The notes: generated by a model not told the origin, from the letters alone. Positions 9,138-21,294 are shown, numbered from the stretch's first letter. The stretch: 64,000 nucleotides of DNA from Pythium myriotylum (GCA_023091665.1 JALJCQ010000007.1:248001-312000), one strand, 5' to 3'. Program-made: numbers and translations.

Positions 9138-11188
9138 CGACCTTGATGCGAACCCTTGGAGCCACGGGCTTGGCGTTACGGCGAGCATTATTGACTCAGC
9201 AGCGCGGCGATCGAGAACAGCACACATACGTCGAGGTACGGCAGACTCTCAGGACGGGGAGTGCGACCACGCATGAATGGGATCGAGGGTGGCTCTATGC
9301 TGATTACAGCCAAGTTGCACAGAAGTTGGAACCGCTCCGCCGCGTGCAGGAGGAGGCGCATGGGCGCCTGGACGTCTTTGCGCTACTGTGCTCCACCCCA
9401 CTGGCGGAAGGTATCCTCCTGGATGAGGATGGGACTGCGGTCACAAAGGAACACTTCGCCGGCCTCGCTTCGATCAATGATTAATTTCGCGACGTCTTAG
9501 AGATCGAATGGATAGATGACCACAGACTGAGGTTCAGGGCGCGGAAAGTCAGCTTTCCCCTAACCGACAAACTTGCTCGAGGTTTTCGGCGGCTCTGCGA
9601 CTCCCTCGTCTTCAATTATCCAGGACTCTTAGAGGTTCCAGCCCAACCGGAGGACATGGTGCTGCGCCCAGCTAGCCTCGATATCTGGAGAATACGACCT
9701 GATGGAGACCTGTTTGACCTGGATTGGAACCCAGTCGACGACTTGCGCATCGACCTAGGACGTGTAAGATCCACCTCCCAAGCCACGGCGATCGCACGAC
9801 GCCACCTCCGGGATGTCACGGTGCAATTCGATCGCCACTCGTGGCTGGATGCGCCACGAGGCATTGGGGCCAACACGCCCAACCTGGACCGGCACACCGC
9901 AAAAACGTTCTTATTGTCGGACCTCAAAAGACGAGCGGATCTGGAGCACGACAGCCGACAACGGCGATGGTACGAGCGAGACAGGGACATTGCGGACGCG
10001 CTAGCCACCCTCTCGTGGAAAACGATCGCTCAGCTGCCGGGCATTGTCGATTCACAGCGCACCTTGATGGCGAGACTCAAAGGAGACAGGCTCAGCGCGT
10101 GGGACCGCACCCGCTCCAGTGTGGGTTGCCCACACTGCGCAGCACTCGGCTCAGCAGGAGGGTTGACTGCACACATCTTCTGGGATTGTTCGGCTGCTCA
10201 AACGATGTGGAACGCCTTGCTGGAACACTGGAAGCATCTGTGGTCTGCGGATCAGGCCCCAAGCCTGGAGGAGAGCAAAACGGCTTTCTTTTCCCTACAG
10301 CTCGTTGGCTTCCCAAACCTCATCTGGGAGCACCCAGATGAGCTGATGCGGTTACCGCCCCCCACTGAAGCAGCAACGATTGCTACTCATGCGGCTATAC
10401 AGGCCGCCTGGAGGAAACAGGTTCTCGTCACACTCCAGACGATCTGGCAACGACGCACGACACTCGACGGAGACAATGAAGTCTGGCGATCGGACCACGC
10501 ACTCGCGCTCCTCCGCACACGTCTCCAAGCCCCCCTCCGCGACCTACGCTGGCCGCGCACAATGGATAGCGCGGCTACGCCGCACACGGCGGCAGCTCTC
10601 GAGCTGCTTAAGAACGCGCCCTTGACGTCACGACCCCCGAGGACGCTTGGATCCCCGCACCATGACCAACGTTACCTGCTATTTTTCGATGGTGGGTCAC
10701 GCGGCAACCCCGGAGCGGGCGGGGCTGGAGCGATTGTAGTACGACTTTGTCACAACGACACCGCCGCTCAAGTCATTTATTCCGCAGCGATATCATATCC
10801 GGCCCGCACCACAACCAACAATCAAGCTGAATACGAGGGCCTGCTGGCTGGGCTGACGGCAGCTCATCAACACCATTGGACCCCCCTCGCGGTCGTTGGC
10901 GATAGCATGCTCATCATTCGACAGATGCAAGCATACCGAGCTCCTCTCAACAAGATCCTACGGACCAAATACGCGCGGGCACGAAGAATCGCAGACTTAC
11001 TTGGCGTCAACGCCTGGATGCACCATCCCCGGGCCGCCAATCGCATGGCGGACGCCGCGGCCAATCTGGCAATGGACACCGCCCAAAGCAGTCATGCGCT
11101 CCATCCCACGACGAGAGCAGACCACTCAGCCATCGCCGACCTTCTTGACGGAGATCTCTCATATTGGAGGCGTGAACTCGCCCCGTAA
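9138..11188 (+). pseudogene. LINE ORF2 C-terminal part: zinc knuckle and RNase H
   Basis: One frame runs from the 5' end to the TAA at 11186-11188, broken by a single in-frame TAA at 9482-9484. After the stop the frame continues without an ATG until 9656, so the break is a nonsense mutation in one ancestral ORF. The product has a cysteine-histidine knuckle (CPHC, then H and C in AHIFWDC, encoded near 10130-10190) typical of the region after the reverse transcriptase in RNase H-bearing LINEs, and a complete RNase H domain from about 10670. All four acidic catalytic positions are visible: FFDGGSRGNPG, NQAEYEGL, VVGDSML and NRMADAAANLA. The RNase H part could still be folded, but without the polymerase the copy is not autonomous. 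The family (Tad-, L1- or I-like) cannot be decided by eye. Confidence 0.82.
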
Positions 11189-11263
11189 TCCAGGCGCAAC
11201 GCCGGCTATAGGTTTCTAAAAGAGCAAACCAATAGACCTCACCTTGTTACTGTTACTGTTACT
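9138..11263 (+). mobile_element. 5'-truncated LINE retrotransposon with RNase H
   Basis: This is the 3' part of a non-LTR retrotransposon. It contains the end of ORF2 (zinc knuckle and RNase H) but no endonuclease or reverse transcriptase palm. It ends 3' in a (TGTTAC)n tail (11245-11263). The 12-base direct repeat GTTCACTCTGTG at 9126-9137 and 11264-11275 is a candidate target-site duplication and sets the 5' end used here; the reading frame is open a little further upstream (from about 9044), so the true left end is uncertain. Confidence 0.65.
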
Positions 11264-11275
11264 GTTCACTCTGTG

Positions 11276-13230
11276 GACCCGGCCGAGTTGGCAAACAATC
11301 TCAAAACTCCGAGTCACTCCGTGTCTCTGCGTCGCAGAACCAACTCGCCCTTATTGACGCACACAACAAACTCTTTCTACACATCGCGCCAGTCTACAGA
11401 GCGTCAAATTAAAGCAAAAGATCCACTATCACCTACAATGGCCACGTGCGCTAACGGCAGCAAAAAAAAAAAAGCAATCCAAGCACGTCTCATATCCACC
11501 CTCGTCACAGAAGAGCGTTGGGTAAAGCTCATGGAGAAAAAAAACGGTCGTGGGTGTACCGGTTACGGCACGCTCTGAGTCGCTTCGTGTCTGCTCGAGA
11601 CTGACCTTCTGGTCTAGACCAAGCACCCGCGTGCACCTCCCGCGCGCGGTCCACAAGTGTGTCGATGTTAAAGAGTAGCAACAGTTTCTCGTGAGGCCGA
11701 AGCACTTTGACTTTCTCGACCTCAATGAGATTTACTAATAAATAGAAAAGGGTCAAACGACTTCCTCCCATCGAAGACGCCGATGGTCAGTGAGGTGTTC
11801 GGGGTAGGGCATAAAGTTCTTGACGACGATGTCGATACAGTACGAGCTCACAAAACCATCGTGAAGGCGTCGCTTCGTGGACATGTTGAGATTTCATTTT
11901 AGTCTGATGCCCTGACGATTGGGAAATATCAGTCGAGCGTTAGCTTTCTGACGGTCAACACACGGTTTCCTCATGCGGATGGTGTGTTCGTAGTGGGGGA
12001 ATAGTAGTTAAAAGTCATGGAGTAGGTCTTGATCGGAGCGCATTAGGCTAATGCCACAGTACACGCCTGCTGATGAGGCCTGCAATCACAGTATCCGTGC
12101 ATCTTCATTTTCCCGAGGGTCGGCAGTGCGAAGATGACCCACCACCATGTTTGCGAGAAAGTCTGTCATTCAGTCGCCATATTGGAGGGGATGCTGCGGA
12201 GTCCGCTGGAAAACAACGGAGGAGGTGGTACTTGCTGCCAGTACCAGTCGACTGAAAGCATTGTTGGGGCTCACTGCTGTATTGTTGGGCGTAATAATTT
12301 TCTACGACTCGGGACTTTCGTGACCCCTGCTATTCCGAACCTCTTGAAAACACGAGATATTAATATCCGGCCAATGGTATCATTCAAGTCTCTTCTGACA
12401 CTCGCCGACGAATTCGGCGTGCGAAACGGGGGACAATATGTGCCGAAGCACAACATAGTGGATGACAACTCATGGACACCCGGCACTTCACCACCTCACC
12501 AGCAGACCCTGCCACACAGATCTGCTTCAGCTCGCTGCCTCCAACTAACTACCTTTCAAGCCAAGTTGATCCGCGGTAAGGACCGAACAGCACAGATCCC
12601 CCGCTATTAGAGTTCACCTTTATATCATCATCTATTCTGCCAACCGTAGGGTAGAATTGTGATACACCATCGTCAGACTGATAACCTGCGCTCTGCCAAG
12701 ATCGCTATGCGATGCACGACCGGAGTGCTGGTTTTCTTCAGGTCGTACGTAATAGAAAGTTGGAAATATGTAAACGTCTGTTGCGCCGTTTCCAACCAGA
12801 AACCAGGAGAGCATCCAACCTAACGTCAACATCGTTGATGTAATGATCGCGGCAATTTGTCATCCACGAACTTAGTAAACCTCCCCCCCCCCCGAGACAC
12901 GCCTGCTTTCAGCACATATCTGAGTTTTGCCTGGTCGCCTCAGTGGCCAGTGGAAGCAGCACGTTCAAGGTGACAATCTGTTTCGAACGACTGCATGGAA
13001 CATGCGCCGCTCCCACTGTAGGCGCAACATCAGAACAGTCGACCAAACTGCACCAATTGTTTCGTATTGGATACACACTCAAGAGATCACTCTCGCCCAT
13101 TTCCATAACGACGGCTTTGAGTGACGACATGAGACACGGACGTAGACTGTCCATGATCCCTGAACGTTGAAGACTACGACAGCAGCAGCGTGAGCCCTGC
13201 CTCCAGTCCGCCTTCATGGAGACGCGAATG
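11276..13230. other. Gene-poor region, possible decayed coding scraps
   Basis: No gene is supported. It holds an A12 run near 11461, a run of about eleven C near 12883, and several open frames of up to 158 codons (12134-12610) without recognisable motifs. A minus-strand stretch at about 11780-11885 reads like a short coding fragment with an ATG and 35 sense codons, but I cannot identify it. Confidence 0.4.
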
Positions 13231-13311
13231 GAGATGTAAGAGGCCACCACATACTCACCAGAAGCCTCACAATTTCTTTTTCCTCTGACACATCAACACC
13301 CAAGCCTCTAG

Positions 13312-14644
13312 ATGAGCCAGACGGAAGACACGTGGATGGATGTGCTTGATCTCGGCACAAGTACAGACTCGCTCGCTGACGAGATCTTGGCGGACGACGT
13401 TTTGGGCAAGTTTCTCACCGAGGAGCTCTTTGACGAGAGTGAACAACTGAGGCTCAAGCGGAGGACAACTTACCAGAAGCGCAAGAGTCAACATATCAAC
13501 GAGATCCGTAGACTGCGGCGTACGATCGAGGAACTTGAGGCCCTCCGCGATTCACTCCAGCGATCGTCCGGCATGGCTGAGGACGGCCAAATCCTCTCCT
13601 CAACTGCTGACAATTTGTGGATGACCGTGGCGCTGCGGCAGCACCGTCGTCTACAAGCATCCCAAATCGAGAACAAACAGCTGCTTGCCGAGGTGAGGGA
13701 GCACGAGTCGCGTATCTCGGAGATTGCCAATCTCCTGCTGTGCGACCAAAAGGACGAACACGTAGGTCCAAGTTTTGACCACATCCTCATCCATTGCCTC
13801 ACGAGAGCGTTGCCCTTTAGCTCGAGATCCCAAGTCAAAATTATTCGAGTCATCACTCTGCAGATACCATCTCCGCGTTCCTCCAGCTCACTGAGACGGC
13901 ATCGTCCATGCTGATCACCGCGGACACCGTTTTCGATAACAAGCAGCCACCGGAGGAGTTCCAAAATCTGAGGGTGTGCCACCGTAATCCAACTGAGATA
14001 GAGGGGGATTCGATGATTGCCACAATCACATCGAACCGCTTCGTGCCTCATACATGCGAGGCGATCAGCGACTGTCTGTGGGTGTGCGACGTTCACGATG
14101 TCGCCGGTGACGCTGTCCAAGTACAGGTACGCCATATCCGCCCACCGGCCTCTTGTATCGAGATGGTTATCTCCTGACTCTACTTATTGATTCGTAGTTG
14201 TTGCACCAGGAGCGATGTGACGAGACACAAAAGATCTATTTCCACGTATTTTTGTCAACGGACCGAGGCGTGTTTCTCTACCACGGCGCCGGTGTAGGTC
14301 TGCGTAGGCACGAGGCGTCTCGCGCCGTGCTCGTGTCCAGCTGCTTGATGTGGCCCGACGCGACGACTGGGTCTCCGTGGAACGCCGTCAGCTTTCTTGT
14401 TCGTGACTGGATAGTCGTCGAGCCACTTCCTGGAAGCGGAGCCCAGCAAATGCGAAGCCATTCCCAGTCGCTTCGCTACGCGCACCCGCATGCGCCCGAA
14501 CACTTGACGCCGGAGGAGGCTGCAACGCTGCAGACGACAGTCGCACGATTTTATCAGCGCGCACTCATTACCAAGAACAACCGCATCGACGATATGCTTG
14601 TCTCCCAATGCCGCCCTTCGGGGATTAGTGGTGTAGGCATATGA
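13312..14644 (+). CDS. M96-like basic/coiled-coil family protein, copy A
   Basis: Three exons are proposed: 13312-13761, 13821-14126 and 14198-14644, giving 400 residues, all junctions in phase 0 with GT-AG introns of 59 and 71 nt. The N-terminus has the acidic motif DTWMDVLDL, then a basic stretch YQKRKSQHINEIRRLRR and a leucine-rich coiled coil, then the conserved W-M-x-V-ALRQHRRL-ASQIEN block. Exons 2 and 3 form a conserved C-terminal domain ending in RIDDMLVSQ. The layout is bZIP-like and resembles oomycete proteins annotated as M96 mating-specific family; a role as DNA-binding regulator is inference. Here the basic region has KSQHIN where the other copies have KRRRID, so DNA contact may differ. 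A CCTCACAATTTCTTT initiator-like element lies about 35 bases before the ATG. Confidence 0.8.
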
Positions 14645-15843
14645 TCGCGATACAAATGCATGCAGTGTACGTGTTTCGTAAGGGTTTTGTCAGCGAGGCG
14701 CTTCAAAATCGCGAGCTAACGGTCCAAACGAACACACCGACACTGTGTCTTTTTTGTACCATGTGATGGGTTCATCAACGTGTTCAAGATCCACGTCGCG
14801 AACGTCGGGCGATCCAGTTGAAGTAGGACAGCCAACCAGTAGCTGCGATTTTGGCAGCTGAAATAGGTGGAACAGAGAAGATTATGTAACCTCGTACGCT
14901 AAGCTTAGACTGTGTTGAAAATATTCGATCGCGAGTTCATGTCCTTTGGTAAGAGTCAAGTCAGAAGAAACCAAGTGATGGCCACAGTTTCAGTTGCAGT
15001 ATGGGAAACAGAAAAAAGCATTCATGGTCTTCTCAAGAGCGATTTTTTTCGCGCACTAGTCTGATGGCGAGACCGACTGCGCGTGGCTGCTGGCGTTTCC
15101 ACTTCTTTGATGATCAAAGTCGGAGTCTATTGTGTTACATCAGTGTAAACGACTTTAAATATGTATGCAGACTTGTTTTTGATGAGTAATCGCGATTTTA
15201 GTGAGTGAGCCGACGATATTGGTAGCAAGCAAACGACTTTACAATGTTGAGTCTGTAATGCATTCCCCAGTGTTTGCAACTTGGACCGAACCAGGATCCG
15301 TCACCTATCATTGACTCCAGCTTTACAAAGTCACCGCCTCCAAAGAAAGGCAACTGAATGCAGCTTGGGCTCACCGCGCCCTCCAGAATAGAGCAACAGA
15401 CTTTGGTCAATCAGCCCGCACGACTACAGCCGCCAACCACCTCTCGGTGGACAGACCTCAAAAGAAGATGAGTGTGGGGTGGCTGTCGCCGCAACTGAAC
15501 GACGTATCCTCCCTCGACATCATGAACACGACGTGATGAGTGGCTGGACAGTGTCGCGGATCAGTTCTTCTTTCTTTTCAATGCTCTGTCGCATCCCCCT
15601 TCCTCACTTTACGGTACACTGTCACCGAATCAACAGTATTTGTATGTATTTGATCATGCAAGTTGTTTCCCTCGACGCGACAATAACTGTCTGACGTGAA
15701 TAAAGCGTGTCAAATCCCGTCTTCACAAAACCACGACTCGTCTAACCTCGACTCAAGGATTGTTGGCGCAACTATTGTGCATAGACGGATCTTGACCTCA
15801 CTGTAGCATGAGAAGAGAAAGCTCAATTGTTGACAAGACGAAT
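14645..15843. other. Gene-poor region left of the Helitron
   Basis: No gene is supported. About 75 bases near 15525-15600 are similar to the start of the duplicated segments at 27.8 and 32.4 kb (shared block around TTTCAATGCTCTGTCGCA versus TTTCATGCTCTGTCGCA). The PIF1 helicase part expected for a complete Helitron is not recognisable here on the minus strand. Confidence 0.4.
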
Positions 15844-18800
15844 TCATCTCATGAAGCTAAAATAGTATACTCTAGTTCTGACGTGAGGGGTTGTCACTCT
15901 TTGCGACACCTCAACTTGAGCTTCTTTAGGAGGGTTGAGGGCCATCACTTCTGAGAAGATTGAGCAAGGTCGCTTCGCTCCTTGTGGCCGGGGTACCCAT
16001 GTGTTTCTGTGGAACTGTTTAGGCGAGGAAAAGTTTTGCATTAGGGGAAAATATGCAGCTAGAGTGTTGGTTGCAAATGAAATGGGGTTTGCGGAGAGTG
16101 GCTCCTCCTTAGCAAAGTGGAGTCCAGTCGATTAGTCTTCGACGGCGTTGGAGTCACACAGTCTTTTGTGGTTGTAGCTCGTGACTGGGATGTAAGCTTG
16201 TGGTGTGCCGTTAAACAGGTTGAATCGGTAGAGGTTGTGGATTTCGTAGACGGATCCTAAATGGAGTTGCGTTAGAGTTCGATGTTAGCGTGTGCGGTGT
16301 GTGTTTATTTACCTGGTGTGAGTTCTTTGAGGTTGAGGGTGCTCCATACCGTGAGTCTGCATATCTCCCCGGCAATGATACTGGATGGCATTTGAAGAAT
16401 GAGCTGCCTCGTTTCCTCGAATGTTGTAGCTGAATTTTCGTCAAGGAACTCGAGGTGAGTGCCGCTTGCACGATCTACGAGCTTGGTAAGTGTGATGAAG
16501 GTTATAGTCGCAGTGTAAAGTTTACCTGTATTGAAGTGGTCTCCTCGGAAGAAGCACATTCTGATGCCGCAAGTTATTCCTTTCTCCGTTCCCAGGTTCT
16601 CGTTATTCAGCATGTTGAGCGCTTCTACAAGGCCGAGCTTCTCAAACCTGCAGCTAAATCGTGCCGCCCCACCTTCGAACAGGATTGCAGTTGCAAGCGG
16701 GCCTCCCATTTCCATAACTCCAGACGAAGCAAACGCTGATGACATAAGACGACCAACTTCTTGCTTAAACTGAGTTTTTGTGCTGGCTGTTGTGCTTTCT
16801 CGTTGGATACGCCGTGTTAGCGCAAGTTCAACAATAGCGACGTTGTCGAGCACGGTTTGCCGCTTCGATGCGTATTGCATGGCGTATCTTATCGCTTGCA
16901 AACTATGTCCAGACCATAGCATTCGGGCGTGTTGAAATGCATGAGTTCACGTCATGCTGGCACGTACGTGTTTAGCCACTGGTTACCGATCGGTCTCGCG
17001 TATACCATCTCGTTGTCGTGTGTGAGTTGGGTTTTGTCTTCTGTTTCTCGAAAGAAGTGGTATCGGCATTTCGTGCCACTGCGTCCTTTGACGCATGAAT
17101 GCGTATGCTCATATGCGTGTACTTGATCCTTCAGTAGCAGTCGGCTTAGTTGTACGTTTGCCGTTGCTTTGTCAGACGACAAACCTCCAAATCGTAGTCG
17201 TAGGTTATCCACTGCGGATTCTGTGGCTATGAGTTGATTTTCGCGATCGAGTTTACTCCAACTTCGCTCGATTAAACCGGAGGAGATTTGGGCATCTGTG
17301 AAGCTTGTCTGACACGTCGAACATGCAGCAACTACTGGAGGAGATGTGCCAGCTCGTAGCCAGTGCTTGGGGGGAATCGTCGTCTTTACAGGGGTTCCAC
17401 GGCAATCGGTTGTTAGACATGGTACTGGCTGGTTTGTATCGAAAACTGGAAGACTGGAAGAGAAGATCGACCCGCAGTACGTCTCGAACTTTGTTCTTCT
17501 TTCATCAGAAGAGAGAACATCCGACCAATCTTGCTGAGGTTTTGGCATACCCGCAATCCATGCTACCCCGTGGTGATGAACTCGGAGCCGGCCCTGCTGT
17601 TCAAGTGCGTAAAAAAAGGCTTCAACGTGACCGAATATTCCAGGTTCGCGTTTGGGTTTGTCTACCGCCGAGTCCCATCCGAAGATCTCGTCAACGAGAA
17701 TTCTCGTGCACAGTTGAAAGTAATGAGCTTGAATCACTGTATTCTTCATCACTAGATTTCTCATGGCCGTTTGAGCCGGCATGTTGAAACTTGTACACGT
17801 TGCTAATTCTGATGGTCGATCTCCTGGAAGATCACGACCAGACCAGAACGCTACTGCGATAGAAGCATCTGGATTCGGTGTTAATGTCCAAAACAATGAA
17901 GGCTCTCCGATGAGAATTGTCATGGCATCCACTTTTCGCCTGAATGAATCGCGTTCTTCGTTGCTACCCCACATTCTTGCCGCCGAAGCCGTCATAGATT
18001 TCACCACACTCGACGCGTCGTGATCGTTTTGGTTTGTCAAATGCTGTTCGACTCGAGCCGCTTGCCGCCTACTTGTTTCGCGTCTCATGGATGTTTCTAA
18101 CTCTCCAGGCGTGATCTTGAGGGATTTTGTAGCAACGTGCAAGACTCGAACAAAGACACCACTTTTCACTTCTTGAGTTGCGAGGTAGTCAAACATTTTG
18201 AGTGTGAATATATCATCTTCAGCAAAGCGGTTTGTGGATAAATTGAGGTACGTGATCACGATATCACGTTTGCTGTAACGATTACGACGCTTGAGGTTGA
18301 ACCCGCCGACCTTAAACGCGAACAAATGCGAAAAAAGTCTTTCCATATAATGATCGCCATCATGTTGGAGTAAGGCTGACGATCTTCGAGCGACGTACGT
18401 GGGTTTCCTGTTGGTGATTGCATCAACAGCTTGGCTTAGCAACTCCTCTTGCCCGCTATTCGGGTTCGTGCTCATGAATCTTGTCTGTGACTCTGCAACA
18501 TAAATTTCGTCGTTGTCACCCATGGTCATGTTGGGTTGCGCAACTGTCTGTTGGCGAGCTCGCGCCTGAGCGACCAAATCGTCGTCGTTGGTCGTTACGA
18601 GCCTTGTTATGAGTGAAGTCGTTGTATCGACTCCTGCAAATTCCGTGTTTTCTGCTATCGGTTTGTATAGCACGTTTACTTTCTTTAGCAGTCCATGTAG
18701 CTTTCTCACACGTTCAGCGTTACACTCGTGTTGTTTCAGGACAGCTGCTTCTTGCTGCGTTGTAAAATAATTTGGAAGTCTTCTTTGCGCGGAACGCAAG

Positions 18801-19659
18801 GAATGCAACTGGCGATAGTTGACTCCCGATTATCCCAGCTAAGCAAGTGACTTTGCAGCATGTTTCCAGCTCCCCCGTAAATGACTTTAACAACACCACG
18901 AGTTTGGACCAAGCTAGTTGTTTGTCGCTCAATGGAAGTGGATTCATTGATCTCGCGGAACGTTCCCGAAACAAAGCCGTCGGCGATAGCGAACCGAGGT
19001 GGTGGCAAGTCTTGTTCCTCGTCGAGCTTTAGTTTCTTTTCTGCATCTTGAAGTGCTTTTAGCGTTTGTTTTGACATCCACGCTACGAATCCATTGGTAG
19101 TCTGTTCAAATCCTCGCGGAGATAGAAGCATGCCTTTCAAACGCGGGTCGATCTCGGTACAGTCGTAGTATATTTGCACGGCGTGTGTGACCCACTCTTT
19201 TGGGGCCAAAACCCGTTGCATTGCCTTAAATGGCAGCTGAGCAATTCTTAAACAACATGCGTCGTAACCGAATACCCAACGGTCTGTTATCGCACACGCT
19301 TTTCGATCGATCTTCTCGTCGCAAACGTTTTCCGCGACTGATTGTTTTAGTCGTTCTCGAACTGATGCACTAAGCGGTTTTACCTCCCTTGAGTTGTTTA
19401 TAATTTGCAATTCATCGTAGCACAGCCACTTCGACTCCAGGGGGTGGGTTCCAGTGTCTCCTCGTAGCCGCTTCGCTAGGTTGCCCACTGACCTTGACGA
19501 TGATACATCATCTCCATGGGGACGTTTATCGTTGGCACGTTTCTGTTCTTGTAGATGGCGCAAGGTCGAGTCGGCGAGCTGCCGATGGGATATCGCACAA
19601 TGATAGGCTTGGGCTGCCATTTGGTTTTTCAGCCGAGTGGATGCGCAAAACTTGGACAC
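15844..19659 (-). pseudogene. Decayed Helitron replication initiator (Rep, HUH-type)
   Basis: Four minus-strand segments together match a Helitron Rep protein: 19659-18736, 18808-16952, 16922-16313 and, after a 56-nt GT-AG intron (16312-16257), 16256-16132, with an in-frame continuation to 15844. The second segment carries the Helitron-like N domain (PSLFWTLTPNPDASI, GIFGHVEAFFYALEQQGR) and the metal-binding histidine motif RVHHHGVAWI; the third carries the catalytic-tyrosine region LQAIRYAMQYASK. A frameshift near 18770, a TGA plus frameshift at 16920-16954 and a TAA at 16132-16134 interrupt it. Rep nicks and rolls out DNA for transposition; the PIF1-type helicase half is not found. The element is therefore non-autonomous. 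Its 5' end should lie to the right, near or beyond the divergently transcribed HTH-PDT gene 75 bases away. Confidence 0.8.
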
Positions 19660-19733
19660 ACAAGCTTTCAGAGACCCGGCGAGCGACTCCCGTCTCAGAT
19701 TTAGCCTCCAGATCGATATCGCAGAACTTAAGA

Positions 19734-20916
19734 ATGGAAACGCAGCGACAACGGTTCACGGACGCCGAGAAGCGTCGAATTGTTTACTCCACCCGAACGC
19801 TATCGGTAGCACGGGCTGCAGCTGAAAGTGGAGTGAGCCGATCATCAATTTCCAAGTGGCGATGTGAATTTTTATCGTCAGTGGTGACCGAAACCAGTGA
19901 CTCTTGCGTGGCAGAAGAAGAAAATCAACCCTCAAACACTGGACGTCGAGGCCCTGACATCGAAGTCCGTATCGGCTACGTTGGGTACTTCGGTTCTTTT
20001 ACAGAAGTATCGATGATGGCAGCATTACCGACACTGAATGACGGAAACCAACGTGCGATACGTTGGTTTCCATCAGCACTCAGAACTTTTGGATGCACTA
20101 GAACAGCGAGCAATCCATTTCGGTGTGCTTGAAGCAGGGAGACTGTTGTCAATCACGTTTGATTCGGTGCTAAAAAGCTTCACATTCCGGAATATGAGAA
20201 TCCTTGGTGAAGTGAAGATCCGGAACGAAGTTTGCGTTTGTGCCCTCGCTGGGTCAACACTTACCGAATGCGATTGCTTAATGGCAGAATTTGCCAACCT
20301 GCAGGAATACGAAAACGTCTTCTTTGCAATGGAGGAAACTCGAAACCGAACGATAGTGCGACAGATCATGTGGGACAGCGCCAGTGCATGTTACACTGTT
20401 GCAGAAGAACAAGCCCACAACATTGCGATCCTAGCAACGAAACATGCCGCGATGGCGGCAGGATTGGACATGCTGATCAACGATCTGGACGTCGCGTGTG
20501 ATACAGAGCACCACACGAGATATTTGATCATTGGAAACTCTGATTGTCGTCCGATACAGCTAGGTTCAACCCTTCCGCCTGAAAGAGTCACTCAGCGCAG
20601 CACCATTGTCGCCGTCATTCGAAATCAGATCGGCTGGCTCACAAGATTTACTGCGGCATTCACCACATCAGGGCTGCACATCCTAGACATCGAAACACGT
20701 CCGCTAGGAGTGGGAAGCCAGAGGTACGGAGAACCATCTCTTCATGGAGTTCTGACCACTTTGGCAACTGATGATGTGATTAGCGCATGTCATCAGGTGG
20801 TCGCAAGCTATTCAAGTCAAGACCAAACGATTGACGAAACCCGTCTCTTCACTGAATTGCAAACGTGTACCGTTTGGACTGGCCAACTTGGAAGCTATTG
20901 CGCCTGCACCTTGTAG
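19734..20916 (+). CDS. HTH-prephenate dehydratase-ACT fusion protein (frameshifted)
   Basis: The N-terminal 45 residues from the ATG at 19734 form a helix-turn-helix of transposase or regulator type (RFTDAEKRRIVYSTRTLSV, then AAAESGVSRSSISKW). After a short acidic linker a prephenate-dehydratase-like domain starts (RIGYVGYFGSFTEVS), which converts prephenate to phenylpyruvate in phenylalanine synthesis. It continues in another frame from about 20038 (ILGEVKIRNEV, DSASACYTVAEEQ, HTRYLII corresponding to the catalytic TRF motif) and ends with an ACT domain in which the phenylalanine-binding motifs GALV and ESRP appear as GWLT and ETRP. The usual VPIEN motif is replaced by GVLEAGRLL, so catalysis is doubtful. 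A +1 shift at about 20036 is needed to join both halves, giving about 393 residues: a frameshift mutation, a sequence error, or (less likely) programmed shifting. It starts 75 bases from the divergent Helitron Rep frame. Domain calls are firm, function is inference. Confidence 0.72.
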
Positions 20917-21294
20917 CCTGAACAAGTCAACATATAGTTTTCTTTGCTTCATCATCTTTGTACGTGAGCAAAAACATCCTTGTACCAGTACAATGGCCAT
21001 CCCAACACCGACTTCAACAGTTTTCGCAAGCGGATCGGTCGCCGAACCTTCTCCAAACCCGTCAACCGCCAAACCCACGGGTAACTTGCAACTTCAAGCG
21101 CAGGCTCAACGCAGCTTCAACCGAGCAAGTACTGTGAGAACTGTGAGAATTTTTATAAAGGTATCTGTTAACCGTTATTGTATGCAAAGGCTACGCAGGT
21201 TACGTTTTCGCCGAAACGATTTATAAGAAATAGAAGGTGAAGCCGCGCAGAAGTGGGCTAATAACCGGGTACCCCGGCCACTCTGACCCACGGT
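20917..21294. other. Intergenic, upstream of M96-like copy B
   Basis: I see no gene in this stretch. It contains the 3' flank of the HTH-PDT gene and the distal promoter of copy B. Confidence 0.45.
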
